DNA from: DATARH01 sp963789255
Lineage (GTDB): Bacteria > Pseudomonadota > Alphaproteobacteria > ATCC43930 > CGMCC-115725
Direction: 5' to 3'
Length of the DNA stretch: 64,000 nt
Assembly (NCBI GenBank): GCA_963789255.1
Contig: CAWBJW010000002.1
Span: 248,001 to 312,000, forward strand
The position numbers were made by a program, and so were the translations under genes. This document shows positions 9,046 through 18,814 of the stretch, piece by piece; within the stretch, counting starts at the first letter, position 1, and each line of letters starts with the position of its first letter. Below the pieces are notes generated by a model. It had not been told where the DNA came from, did no database searches, and saw only the letters and a list, made by a program, of their open reading frames with translations.

Positions 9046-9955
9046 ATGAGTTGGGACCTTTATAAGCGCATCCGAGAGTTGCACGACACCGGAGATTTGG
9101 ACGGTGCGCTTGCGCTCATCGCAGCCTCCGGCTCCGAGCTAGCGGAGATACGGAGTTATGTAGCGTGCTTGGAAGCATCCTGCCATGTTCGAAAAGGCGC
9201 GGCAGCGAGGGGCGTCGTGATCCTTGAGGAGCAAATCGCTGGCCGCACCGACAACTTCTGGGTCTACCATTCGATTGCTGAGCTATACCGCAATCTCGGA
9301 AGGCGAGAAGAGGCCGTGAACGCTTACCGTTCGGCGCACGCTGTCCAAGGTTGGCCGGAAAGCAGGGAAAAAGGATACGTATTTACCCACGATTTCTTCT
9401 CGGTAAACATTCCGATCTGGTTGCGCTGGTTTAGCGAATATATCGTAGCGGCACCGATTCGGTGTCTTGAGATTGGGAGCTGGCAGGGTACCTCTGCGAC
9501 TTGGCTTCTTGACAAAATCGTCTCGAAGCGGCGAGGCCTGCTCACTTGTATTGACACATTCGAGGGCAACTCGGAGCATCAACCCTGGCTAGGAACGCTC
9601 GGTGCCAGTTTACAACAATTGTTTGACCACAATATCAATGCAAGTGGCCACGCACGGCTATGCCGTAAGCTTGTCGGTCGCTCGCAGGAACGTCCTGCTT
9701 GACCTCAGCGACCAGAGTTACGATTTCGTATATATTGACGGCGCTCACGAGGCAAAGTTCGTCATCCAAGACGCGATCCTGAGTTGGAGGATCTTGCGGT
9801 CCGGGGGGTTTCTCATTTTTGATGACGTGGACCACCACTTCCCGTCAGCGCCCGAGCAGGATACCGGAAAAGCGATCACTGCCTTCACCACGTGGTTTGC
9901 TAGCGAGTTGGAGATCGTCGAAACCAACCGGCAGATGCTGATACGTAAGCGGTAA
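9046..9955 (+). CDS. Repeat-containing class I SAM-dependent methyltransferase (frameshifted)
   Basis: The N-terminal third (to about residue 110) has two tetratricopeptide-like helical pairs, for example RTDNFWVYHSIAELYRNLGR. The rest is a Methyltransferase_24-like domain. The SAM motif is CLEIGSWQGTSATWLL, the acidic strand is LLTCIDTFEGNSEHQPW, and the later part reads YDFVYIDGAHEAKFVIQDA and FLIFDDVDHHF. The two halves are in different frames; removing one base near 9689-9692 gives a 302-residue protein. The ATG at 9046 is preferred over the TTG at 9034. Such enzymes often modify sugars or polysaccharides, which fits the neighbouring glycosyltransferase-like gene. The acceptor is unknown. 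Confidence 0.75.
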
Positions 9956-10039
9956 TGCCGGGTTCCCGCGGGAGCCGACGTCCCACGAGACGGCGTAAGT
10001 CAGCCGGGTAACGAAGCAAGGTCAATTTCGGAGCTGAGG

Positions 10040-10894
10040 ATGCCGTTTGATGTCGTGGTCGTTGCCGATAGAGCGAGGATCTCGCTCGCAGCGGCATTAA
10101 ATGTCTTGATATCCCGAAAGACCTGCCCCGAAGCGAAATTTACCGTGGCGATCCCCGAGGACTCTCATTGTGAGCACCACATCGCCGAAGAGGTCATTCG
10201 ATCTTTTGCTGCAAACATCATCACGATACCTGCTCCTCGACTGCAGGTTGAGGGACATATCTATCGAATTGAGAATAAAGTCAACGCGTTGCGCTTCTTC
10301 GGCAACAAGCCGGTTATTGGGGCCGACGCGGATCTGATATTCATCCGTCCGCTGCCTGTTGACTTTCTTTTTAGACCGGTCCCGGCTGCCGTTCCGGAGC
10401 ACGGTCTCCACGTCCACCCCTGGGACGAACTGTTTTCCATCATGGGCTTGCGGTCGCCAGAGATAAAGGTCCTCTGCGCAGGTGGAGAGGTCGGAGCCCC
10501 TTGGCTAAATGCTGGCTTCATCGTCTGCCCGGATGCCTCGCAGTTTGGCAGCCTATGGCATAGGGCCTGCCGCTTCGTTCTGCACTGCCCTTGGGTTCCG
10601 GAACGATTCCCCTACCTCGACCAAATCGCCCTGCCCATCGCGATCGCGCACACATCACCTCAAAGAACGGTGACATTTGATAATGTGCTGCCCGCTCGAT
10701 TTAACCAGAACATTTTTTATTGGGCAAGCGATCAGCATTATATCAACTATGGATACGTTGCCCACCATCATTACAGGGTAGGACTCCTCGAGAAATACCT
10801 ATCACCGCTCATCGGATTTATCAGAGACGAGTATCCCATTGTAGACAACGTTCTTGAAGCCTTGAGGGCCTTTGATGACCGCCCGAGTGAGTAG
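10040..10894 (+). CDS. GT-A-fold glycosyltransferase-like protein
   Basis: This 284-residue protein begins MPFDVVVVADRARISL. It has a nucleotide-sugar-binding look: RIENKVNALRFF is followed by the acidic motif GADADLIFIRPLP, which resembles the metal-binding DxD of GT-A enzymes. There are no membrane segments. A late His-rich stretch (VAHHHYRVG) could help bind metal. It follows the methyltransferase after 84 bp and shares its lower GC and less biased codon use, suggesting the pair was acquired together. I do not recognise an exact family. Polysaccharide or glycan modification is an inference from context. Confidence 0.5.
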   Translation: MPFDVVVVADRARISLAAALNVLISRKTCPEAKFTVAIPEDSHCEHHIAEEVIRSFAANIITIPAPRLQVEGHIYRIENKVNALRFFGNKPVIGADADLIFIRPLPVDFLFRPVPAAVPEHGLHVHPWDELFSIMGLRSPEIKVLCAGGEVGAPWLNAGFIVCPDASQFGSLWHRACRFVLHCPWVPERFPYLDQIALPIAIAHTSPQRTVTFDNVLPARFNQNIFYWASDQHYINYGYVAHHHYRVGLLEKYLSPLIGFIRDEYPIVDNVLEALRAFDDRPSE

Positions 10895-11021
10895 CACGAG
10901 GCGCGCCGGACGTGGGCTCGTCGCCGAAAATTGAATTTCGCCGTCGTCACGTTACAGAGTTACTGACGGGCAGCCGGTGGTTTCTCGGCACCAAGCGTCG
11001 GATTTCGGAAATCGCTACCCC

Positions 11022-11309
11022 CTACCATGAGAAAAATCGGCCATGGCTGATTCGGTACGTCAGCGAACCTGGAGAGGAGCAGATCTGAATACCGAACACG
11101 ATAAAACTTGCGCCGATTATAATTCCGGCCCCCAGCACAACCAGCAGCGGCACTGCAATAGCGCCGGAATTGCGATCCGGGTTGACCAGCAACAGGACGA
11201 CTGACGGCAGCGAAATCACCAGCATTATGCAGCCGATCAGGATCGGCAGGAAGTCGCCGCGGCCCGCAGAAACCGACCATTTCGGCCATCTCATGCGTGC
11301 ATCCTTCAT
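11022..11309 (-). CDS. Small membrane protein of unknown function
   Basis: The 95-residue product starts MKDARMRWPKWSVS. It has two strong membrane segments, roughly LPILIGCIMLVISLPSVVLL and IAVPLLVVLGAGIIIGASFI. A longer form beginning at 11396 is open but adds an uncharacteristic Pro/Arg-rich tail. It sits between the glycosyltransferase-like gene and the Deg protease, read leftward. No family is recognised. The hydrophobic pattern supports a real gene, but the start is uncertain. Confidence 0.5.
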   Translation of the reverse strand: MKDARMRWPKWSVSAGRGDFLPILIGCIMLVISLPSVVLLLVNPDRNSGAIAVPLLVVLGAGIIIGASFIVFGIQICSSPGSLTYRISHGRFFSW

Positions 11310-11501
11310 CGCCCATACCGGTGCGGGCAGCGCGACCGGCTGGCGCCGGGGCTCGCCAGCGAGCGGAGCGGCGGCCATAGACCCGGCCAATACCACCCAC
11401 CACGCGGCACGGCGCGCAGACTGCCAAGGCCTACAGTATCGGGGATCGGCGGCGCAAGAGGTTCCCCCCCGCGGACCGGCGCCCGCGTGCGGCCGGCGAC
11501 T

Positions 11502-13029
11502 TCAACCGGCCTCCGCCGGCAGCGCGACAAAGCGCGTGTTGCCCTCCCGCTCGACCTGCACCAGCACCTTCTTCCGGCCGGCTTTTTTCGCCGCGGCGGC
11601 AAGTTGCGACACCGCTTCTGGGCTGCTGACCGCTTCATGCCCAATGGCGATCACCAGGTCGCCGGGGCGCAGGCCCTGCAACGCCCCGGCGCCGTTCGGC
11701 GGCACCCCGATGATGACCACCCCCTTTGCTGCGTCGGGCAGCTTGAACTCTTTGCGCAGCTCCGGGTTGAGCTTGGCAAGCTTGAGGCCAAGCGCATCGA
11801 TGCTGACGACGGGCTTGGGGTTTTCCGGCGCGGGCGGTGCCGGCGGCGGCCGGTTGGGGTCGAGCACCGCCGCTTTCAGCTCGACCTCTTGTTGCTTGCC
11901 GTCGCGCCAGATCGTCGCCTTGACCTGCGTGTCGGGCGGGGTATCGGCGACGAGCCGCGGCAGCTGACGGCTGCGCTCGATCGGCTTGCCGTCATAGCTG
12001 AGGATCACATCGCCCGGCTGCAGCTTGGCTTGCGCCGCCGGGCTTCCCGAATCGACGGCGGCGATCATCGCGCCGCGGCTCTTGTCGAGCCCGACGCTCT
12101 CGGCGAGGTCGTCGGTAACCGGCTGAATGCGGGCCCCGATCCAGCCGCGCTCGACCTTTCCCGTCGCCTTCAGCTGCTCGATGATCGGCCGGGCGAGGGC
12201 CGAAGGGATCGCAAAGCCGATGCCGATCGAGCCGCCCGACGGCGAATAGATCGCGGTATTGATGCCGATCACGTGGCCCGACAGGTTGAACATCGGCCCG
12301 CCGGAATTGCCGCGGTTGATCGAGGCATCGGTCTGCAAATAGTCGTCATAGGGGCTCGAATGGATGTCGCGCGCCGTTGCCGAGATGATCCCCGAGGTCA
12401 CCGTGCCGCCGAGACCGAACGGGTTGCCGATCGCCAGAACCCAGTCGCCGACCCGCACCTTGCTCGAATTCGCCCCAGCTGGCGGCGGGCAGCGGCGTCT
12501 TGGCATCGACCTTGAGCAAGGCGAGGTCGGTCACCGCGTCGCGCCCGATCACCTTGGCCTGCAACGAGGTATCGTCGGACAGGGTCACGGTGATCTGCTC
12601 GGCATTGGCGATCACATGGTTGTTGGTGACGATCAATCCCGCCGGATCGATGATGAAGCCCGAGCCGAGCGAGGCGATGCGCGGGCCGGGAACCCCGGTT
12701 GCGCCTTTCTCGCCGAGGAAGTCGCGGAACACATCATCGAGCGTGGTCCCGGGCGAGTTTTGCGGCGCCTCTTGCGCGGTTTTGGCGGGCGGCGGCGCGG
12801 CCTGGGTCGAAATATTGACGACGACGCCGACGAGCCGGCCCGCGAGCTGGGCGAACACATCGGCAAAGGGCGTCGCCGGCCGTTCGGTCCGGCTCGGCTC
12901 TGCCGGCGGCTGGGTCGGGCTCGCCGCCGCCGGCGCATCCGGCGATCGGGCCCGGCCCGGCGCCGCGATCGTCGCGAACAATGCCAACGAAGCCGCGACA
13001 ACTGCGACGCGTCGGCGCAAGACCTTCAC
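11502..13029 (-). CDS. Deg/HtrA-type periplasmic serine protease with two PDZ domains (frameshifted)
   Basis: This enzyme handles periplasmic protein quality control. The GTG at 13029 is chosen because AGGGGAG lies just upstream and the product then opens with a signal peptide (KVLRRRVAVVAASLALFA). The protease domain shows the triad: His in VTNNHVIANAE, Asp in AVTDLALLKV, Ser in INRGNSGGPMF. Two PDZ regions follow (around PGDVILSYDGKPIERS and RPGDLVIAIGHEAV). The frame breaks between LPAASWG and NSSKVRVGDWV; removing one base near 12463-12470 gives a 508-residue protein. It is divergent from glycerate kinase. Confidence 0.88.
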
Positions 13030-13176
13030 CCCATTCTCCCCTGGCGGCAAGAAAAGGCGCGCTCGTGCTGCCATTTCGCATCTAGCGCTGGCCTTTCCGG
13101 CACGCTCGATATGAAATGGCAGAGCGAATGGCAAGGGCCAATCGACCAGAGCGAAGCGACCAGGAGGAATTCACGC

Positions 13177-14495
13177 GTGAACACGCGCGAATGTAGCGCG
13201 CCCCGAGAGTTCCTGCGCGCGCTATTCGACGCGGCTCTCGCCGCTGCCGACCCGGCCAAGTTGATCAAAGAGCATCTGCCCGATACGGTCGCCGGCCGCA
13301 CCGTCGTGGTCGGCGCCGGCAAGGCGTCGGCCGCGATGGCGCGCGCCTTCGAAACCGCCTGGTCCGGCCCACTTGAGGGCGTCGTCGTCACCAGAGAGGG
13401 CCATGCCGTCGCCTGCGAGCGCATCGCCATCGTCGAGGCGAGCCACCCCGTCCCCGACATCGCCGGGGAGAACGCGGCACGGCATATCCTCGACCTCGCG
13501 CGCGGGCTGGGGCCTCGCGATCAGCTCGTTTGCCTCGTCTCGGGCGGCGGATCGGCCCTCCTGGCCTTGCCGGCGCCCGGGCTCACCCTTGCCGACAAGC
13601 AGGCGGTGACGCGGGCGCTGTTGCGCTCCGGCGCGACGATCGGCGAGATCAACACCGTGCGCAAGCACCTGTCGGCGATCAAGGGCGGCCGCCTCGCCGC
13701 GGCCGCGGCGCCGGCGCGGGTCGTCACCCTGGCGATTTCCGACGTGCCCGGCGATGACCCCGCGGTGATTGCCTCGGGCCCGACCGTCCCCGACCCGACG
13801 AGCTTCGCCGATGCGCGGGCGGTTCTCGCGAAATACCATATCGAGCCGCCGCCCGCGGTGTCCGCCCATCTCGCCGCCGGGACGCAGGAAACCCCGAAGC
13901 CTGGCGACCCGATATTCGACCGGGCCCGCTTCGAGTTGATCGCCAGCCCGCAGCAGGCGCTCGCCGCCGCCGCCGACGCCGCCCTCGCCCGCGGGGTCGC
14001 GCCGATCGTGCTGAGCGACCGCATCGAGGGCGAAGCGCGCGACGTGGCGGCGGTGCATGCCGCGATCGCGTTGCAGCTGCGCGCCGGGCATTTCCGCGTC
14101 GGCAGCGCCATCGTGTCGCCGCCCGCGGTGCTGCTGTCGGGCGGGGAGACGACGGTCACGGTGCGCGGAAGCGGCCGCGGCGGCCGCAACAGCGAGTTCC
14201 TCCTGGCGCTCGCCGCCGCGCTGGCCAAGGACCCTGGGGCGCAGCGGGGATCGCCGCGCTGGCCTGCGACACCGACGGCATCGACGGAACAGAAGACAAT
14301 GCCGGGGCGATAGTCTACCCGGATACGATCGCCCGCGCGTCGGCGCGCGGGATCTCGATCAATGAGGCGCTGGCGCAAAATGACGGTTACGGTTTTTTCG
14401 CAGCCCTGGGCGACCTTGTCGTCACCGGTCCGAGCTTGACCAATGTCAACGATTTCCGCGCCATCCTCGTCCTCGCGCACGCCCTCGCCGGCTGA
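13177..14495 (+). CDS. Glycerate 2-kinase (DUF4147/MOFRL family, frameshifted)
   Basis: The enzyme phosphorylates glycerate to 2-phosphoglycerate; family members were long called hydroxypyruvate reductase (TtuD). The GTG start has AGGAGG at 13161-13166. Motifs include VVVGAGKASAAMARA, CLVSGGGSALLALPAPG and the C-terminal MOFRL region with GGRNSEFLLA and ALACDTDGIDG. The frame changes near 14233-14240. Here one base must be added, not removed (four G where five are expected), to link KDPG to AGIAALACD. It overlaps pyruvate kinase by about 50 bp, a pairing known from tartrate/glycerate utilisation (ttuD-ttuE): the product glycerate-2-P feeds enolase and then pyruvate kinase. Confidence 0.88.
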
Positions 14496-15951
14496 GCGGG
14501 CGCGCGGCGGCAACCGGGCCCCAGGTCAAGCTGGGCGGCGGCAGCGCAGTGCCAAGATCGTCGCGACGCTGGGCCCCGCCAGCGCCGGCAAAGAGCGCAT
14601 CCGCGCCTTGTTCGATGCCGGGGTCGACGTCTTCCGGCTCAATTTCAGCCATGGCACCCACGACCAGCACCGCGCCCGCTTCGCCGAGATCCGCCAGGTC
14701 GAGGCCGAGACCGGGCGGCCGATCGGCATCCTCGCCGATCTGCAAGGCCCCAAGCTCAGGGTCGGCAATTTCGCCGACGGGCGGGTCGAGCTGGTCGCCG
14801 GCGCGCGCTTTCGCCTCGACCTCGACAGCAGCCCGGGCGACCGGACCCGCGCGCCGCTGCCCCATCCCGAGGTGTTCGCGGCGCTGCACCCGGGGACCGA
14901 GCTGTTGCTCGACGACGGCAAGCTGCGCCTGCGGATCACCGATTGCGGCGCCGATTTCGCCGATACCGAAATCCTCGTCGGCGGGACGCTGTCGGACCAC
15001 AAGGGCGTCAATGTGCCGCAGGTGGTATTGCCGATCTCGGCGGTCACCGAAAAGGACCGCGCCGACCTCTCCTTCGCGCTGGCGCAGGGCGCCGATTGGG
15101 TGGCGCTGTCGTTCGTCCAGCGCCCCGAGGATGTCGCCGAGGGCAGGAAGCTGATCGGCAACGCCGCCGGCCTCCTGGTCAAGCTCGAAAAGCCGGCGGC
15201 GATCAGCCGGCTCGACGAGATCATCGAACTGGCCGACGCGCTGATGGTGGCGCGCGGCGATCTCGGCGTCGAGATGCCCCCCGAAGACGTGCCGAGCGTC
15301 CAGAAGCAGGTCATTCATGCCTGCCGGGCCGCCGGCAAACCGGTGATCGTCGCGACCCAGATGCTCGAATCGATGATCAGCGCGCCGACCCCGACCCGGG
15401 CGGAAGCCTCCGACGTCGCGACCGCGGTCTACGAGGGCGCCGACGCGGTCATGCTGTCGGCCGAAACCGCGGCCGGACAATACCCGATCGAGGCGGCGAC
15501 GATGATGGACCGCATCGCGCGCCGGGTGCAGCAGGACCCGCTCTATTTCGCGACCCTCGATGCCAGCCGCATGCCGCCGGAGCACACCAATTCCGACGCG
15601 ATCAGCGCGGCCGCCTGCCAGGTGGCGGCGACGGTCGGCGCCGCGGCGATCGTCTCGTTCACCAGTTCGGGCGCGACCGCGTTGCGCGCGGCGCGCGAGC
15701 GCCCTTCCGCGCCGATCCTCGTGCTCACCCCGAACCTGGCGACCGCGCGGCGCCTCGCCCTCTTGTGGGGCGCCCATTGCGTGCACCAACCCGACATCAA
15801 GAATTTCAATGACATGGTGCAAAAGGCGGTACGCACCGCCTATCGCGAGGAGATCGCCGGCTCGGGCCAGCGCGTCGTCATCACCGCCGGCGTGCCGTTC
15901 GGCACCCCCGGCTCGACCAACGTCCTGCGCATCGCCTGGATCGACCGCTGA
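14443..15951 (+). CDS. pyk: Pyruvate kinase
   Basis: It converts phosphoenolpyruvate and ADP to pyruvate and ATP. The ATG at 14443 lies inside the glycerate kinase end and gives 502 residues, including a poorly conserved head of about 35 residues. Conservation begins at SAKIVATLGPAS, so a later start is possible. Also seen are VFRLNFSHGTHDQH, DLQGPKLRVG, the active-site loop MVARGDLGVEMP and PVIVATQMLESMI. The gene is intact. Overlap with glycerate kinase suggests coupled expression. Confidence 0.93.
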   Translation: MSTISAPSSSSRTPSPAERARGGNRAPGQAGRRQRSAKIVATLGPASAGKERIRALFDAGVDVFRLNFSHGTHDQHRARFAEIRQVEAETGRPIGILADLQGPKLRVGNFADGRVELVAGARFRLDLDSSPGDRTRAPLPHPEVFAALHPGTELLLDDGKLRLRITDCGADFADTEILVGGTLSDHKGVNVPQVVLPISAVTEKDRADLSFALAQGADWVALSFVQRPEDVAEGRKLIGNAAGLLVKLEKPAAISRLDEIIELADALMVARGDLGVEMPPEDVPSVQKQVIHACRAAGKPVIVATQMLESMISAPTPTRAEASDVATAVYEGADAVMLSAETAAGQYPIEAATMMDRIARRVQQDPLYFATLDASRMPPEHTNSDAISAAACQVAATVGAAAIVSFTSSGATALRAARERPSAPILVLTPNLATARRLALLWGAHCVHQPDIKNFNDMVQKAVRTAYREEIAGSGQRVVITAGVPFGTPGSTNVLRIAWIDR

Positions 15952-15972
15952 GTGCGGAAGCGGCTTTCGATA

Positions 15973-15993
15973 AGTAAACTGTCACCGTAATCC
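15973..15993 (+). repeat. Copy 1 of a repeat containing AGTAAACTGTCACC
   Basis: The segment AGTAAACTGTCACCGTAATC is repeated at 16321-16346 with near identity and at 16295-16320 in variant form. Repeats of this type in direct orientation at element ends are typical of IS21-like termini, but no transposase genes lie between the copies. Confidence 0.6.
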
Positions 15994-16294
15994 TGCAAGC
16001 AGGGAGTTTTGTTGCCGCAGGGCAGGGAAATGATCGGGCATCGCAGGGAATTTCCCGTCATCGCGCGACCGCTCCTCCAACATAATTCGCAATTGCGATG
16101 TTGACATAGAAGGCTTCAGGTGTATATCGCCAGGAGGAATGTCAACCCGCAATAACGACCCATGGTCGAGAAACCGCCGGCCTGCGCGGTCGGTAAGGCA
16201 GACCGCCGCTTCATTCGCGTTTTCGCAAGGGCCGCTCGGGCAACCCGGCAGGCGGCAGGTGCCGCGACAAGCGGCTGAATGGGTCAGCGGACCC

Positions 16295-16346
16295 GATTAG
16301 TAAATTGTCACCCCAATTCTGATTAGTAAACTGTCACCGTAATCCC
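16295..16346 (+). repeat. Tandem copies 2 and 3 of the AGTAAA(C/T)TGTCACC repeat
   Basis: Two 26-bp units, each beginning GATTAGTAAA, lie head to tail. The second matches the copy at 15973 closely. The array forms the right edge of a region of about 370 bp lacking convincing genes. This may be an IS-end remnant or a small non-autonomous element. The final unit also encodes, on the other strand, the C-terminus of the small protein at 16323. Confidence 0.6.
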
Positions 16347-16634
16347 GAACATAAAAAAGACTATTACCGAGAGCAATGCAGAACGCAAAATCGAACCACG
16401 GGAAAGAGGACCTTTCCGAAAAAAACGAAAGACAGTATTTTCGATAAACAATGTTGAGAGGCGGCTAATGGACAGTTGGTCGATAAGAGTGTTGGGCGGA
16501 GACATGAAGACAAGTCGAGCAACTCGCGCTGAAAAATCTTTCCCACATATTGCATCCAGGAAGCCACCTAGGGCAAGGAAGGTACCGAACGCCGTAAGGA
16601 AATTGATTATCATTATTCTTAATCTACTTACCAC
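16323..16634 (-). CDS. Hypothetical small membrane protein in a low-GC patch
   Basis: This 103-residue open frame has a hydrophobic start (IMIINFLTAFGTFLALGGFL) and a hydrophobic end (SALLSVIVFFMFGITVTVY). The GC of this patch is far below its neighbours, and the last eight codons are the inverted reading of the GATTAGTAAACTGTCACC repeat. The tail may therefore be an accidental fusion to a mobile-element end. No family is recognised. It may be a truncated foreign gene. Confidence 0.35.
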   Translation of the reverse strand: MVSRLRIMIINFLTAFGTFLALGGFLDAICGKDFSARVARLVFMSPPNTLIDQLSISRLSTLFIENTVFRFFRKGPLSRGSILRSALLSVIVFFMFGITVTVY

Positions 16635-16750
16635 CCGCTAGGGGTTGAAACATGCCTCCGAGGGACGTCACCCTGCGGGCCCATTTTTTCGGACTCGCAG
16701 CCGGGTTTGCCTGGGGTGTCGGACTCAAATAGTACCATTACGGGCAAAAC

Positions 16751-18541
16751 TCACCCCAGCTTTTCCAGTTCGTCGATGAAGCCGCTGATGACGCCGAGGC
16801 CTTTCGACCAGAATTCGGGGTCGGCGGCGTCGAGGGCGAAGGGGGCGAGGAGGTCCTTGTGGCGCAGGGTGCCGCCGGCGCGCAGGAGGGCGAGGTAGCG
16901 CTCGGCGAAGCCCGCGTGCGCGTCCTGGTAGGCGGCGTAGAGCGAGTTCACCAGGCAGTCGCCGAAGGCGTAGGCGTAGACGTAGAACGGCGAGTGGATG
17001 AAATGCGGGATGTAGCTCCAGTAATAGCGGTAGGATTCGTCGAGGCGGATCGCCGGGCCGAGGCTGTCGCGCTGGACGTCGAGCCAGATGTCGCAGATCC
17101 GTTCGGCGGTCAGCTCGGCGTCGCGGCGCTCGTCATGCACGCGGGTCTCGAAGGTGACGAAGTCGATCTGGCGCACCACCGTGTTCAGCATGTCCTCGAC
17201 CTTGCCGGCGAGCATGATGCGGCGGCGGGCGGGGTCGGTTTCGGCGGCCAACAGCGCGCGGAAGGTCAGCATCTCGCCGAACACCGAGGCGGTCTCGGCG
17301 AGGGTCAAGGGCGTGTCGGCCATCAAGGCCCCCTGCCCCGATGCCAGCACCTGGTGGACGCCGTGCCCGAGCTCGTGCGCCAGGGTCATCACGTCGCGCG
17401 ACTTGCCCTGGTAGTTGAGCAACAGATAGGGGTGGGCGCCCGGCACGGTCGGATGGGCGAAGGCGCCCGGCGCCTTGCCCGGCCGCACCGGCGCGTCGAT
17501 CCAGCGCGAGGCGAAAAAGCGCTCGCCGATCGCGGCCATCTCGGGCGAGAACGCGCGGTAGGCGCCGAGCACGGTGCTTTGCGCCTCGGCCCACGGGACG
17601 GCGCGGTCGTCGTCGCCGGGGAGCGGCGCGTTCCTGTCCCAGAACGGCAATGCCTCGACCCCGAACCAGCGGGCCTTCAGCCGGTAATAGCGGTGCGACA
17701 GAAGGGGGTAGCTGGCGCGCACCGCGGCGACCAGCGCGTCGACCACCGCGTCCTCGACGAAATTCGACAGGTTGCGCGCCGAAATGGGCCGCGGGAACCG
17801 GCGCCAGCGGTCTTCGATCTCCTTGTCCTTGGCGAGCGTGTTGGTGATCAGCGCGAAGAGCCGCCCGTTATGGCCGAGCACCGCGCCGATCGACAGCGCC
17901 GCCTCCTGCCGCACCGCGCCGTCGCGGTCGGAGAGGAGGTGCATCGCCTCGGGCTCGGTCAGGTCCCGGCCGCGAAACGGGAAGCGCAACTCGGCGATCG
18001 TCTCGTCGAAAAGCCGCATCCAGGCGGCGCGCCCGGCCACCGATTTTTCCAGCAGCAGCTTCTCAAGCTCATCGCTCAGCTGATGGGGGCGCTGGGCCCT
18101 GACATCGCGCAGCCAGGGCCGGTAATGCGCCAATGCCGGGTCGGCCATCCGGGCGTCGAGATCGCCGTCATCGAGGCGGTTGATGTCCAAGGTGAAGAAC
18201 AGCAGCTCGGTCGAGACCGCGTTGATCCGCTCATGCATCGTCTGGAAGAAGCGGGCGATCTCGGGGTCGGCGACATTGCCCGACCGCATCAGCTCGGCAT
18301 AGCTCATGATGCGGCCGGCCACTTCCTGGAGGCGCTCGTATTCGGCCACCGCCGCGCCCAGTTCGGCGCCGGACAAGCCGCCGAGCCGGCCCTGATGGCA
18401 GGCCCGGAACGCCGCCGCGTCAGCCGCGAGGCCGGCCAGATCGCGCGCCAGTTCGGGGCTGTCGCGGCCGGGATAGAGGTCGGCGAGGTCCCATTCGGGC
18501 AGTGGACCCAATGCCGCCTGACCCGCTCCCGCCTCGGCCAC
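16751..18541 (-). CDS. pepF: Oligoendopeptidase F-like M3 metallopeptidase
   Basis: This cytoplasmic zinc peptidase cleaves oligopeptides. It has about 596 residues, normal for the family. The zinc motif is in MTLAHELGHGVHQVLAS, with the third ligand Glu in the following ETASVFGEMLTFRALL segment. The N-terminal part has the family opening PEWDLADLYPGRDSPEL. The GTG at 18541 gives VAEAGAGQAALGPLPEW; an ATG at 18619 would read through a palindromic repeat and is less likely. The frame stays open far past this start into the antisense of the next gene, which is a high-GC artefact. Confidence 0.88.
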   Translation of the reverse strand: MAEAGAGQAALGPLPEWDLADLYPGRDSPELARDLAGLAADAAAFRACHQGRLGGLSGAELGAAVAEYERLQEVAGRIMSYAELMRSGNVADPEIARFFQTMHERINAVSTELLFFTLDINRLDDGDLDARMADPALAHYRPWLRDVRAQRPHQLSDELEKLLLEKSVAGRAAWMRLFDETIAELRFPFRGRDLTEPEAMHLLSDRDGAVRQEAALSIGAVLGHNGRLFALITNTLAKDKEIEDRWRRFPRPISARNLSNFVEDAVVDALVAAVRASYPLLSHRYYRLKARWFGVEALPFWDRNAPLPGDDDRAVPWAEAQSTVLGAYRAFSPEMAAIGERFFASRWIDAPVRPGKAPGAFAHPTVPGAHPYLLLNYQGKSRDVMTLAHELGHGVHQVLASGQGALMADTPLTLAETASVFGEMLTFRALLAAETDPARRRIMLAGKVEDMLNTVVRQIDFVTFETRVHDERRDAELTAERICDIWLDVQRDSLGPAIRLDESYRYYWSYIPHFIHSPFYVYAYAFGDCLVNSLYAAYQDAHAGFAERYLALLRAGGTLRHKDLLAPFALDAADPEFWSKGLGVISGFIDELEKLG

Positions 18542-18560
18542 AGCTGGATTGACGATAGTG

Positions 18561-18671
18561 CGTCCTTCGAGACGCCCGCGTTGCGGGCTCCTCGGGATGA
18601 CGTTCCTTCTTAAGGCCATCAAACCTCTCCGCCATGCTGAGGAGCGCCTGGAGGGCGCGTCTCGAAGCACG
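18561..18671. repeat. Inverted pair of REP-like intergenic repeats
   Basis: The first unit (18561-18602) has CGTCCTTCGAGACGC at one end and CTCCTCGGGATGACG at the other. The second (18633-18671) is its relative in the opposite orientation (CATGCTGAGGAGCGC to CGTCTCGAAGCACG). Units of this kind, with GAGGAG and CTCGAAG flanking a variable GC stem, are widespread between alphaproteobacterial genes. They sit between the divergent M3 peptidase and acyl-CoA synthetase genes. Confidence 0.7.
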
Positions 18672-18814
18672 CAAGATCGCGATGCAGCGCCTGCGCCAAC
18701 CCGGCAACCATCGCTGTCTCCGTCTGCCATTTCCGTTATGATCGCCCCGCGCATATGGGGCGCGCGGAACGGTGCGCCAACCGCGGGGATTGGCATCAGG
18801 GCGCTGGGGACGAG

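Noticed and set aside
16140..16290. A possible small RNA or tRNA-like gene in the low-GC patch
   Set aside because: Short stems can be drawn, but no conserved T-loop or promoter and terminator pair is present.
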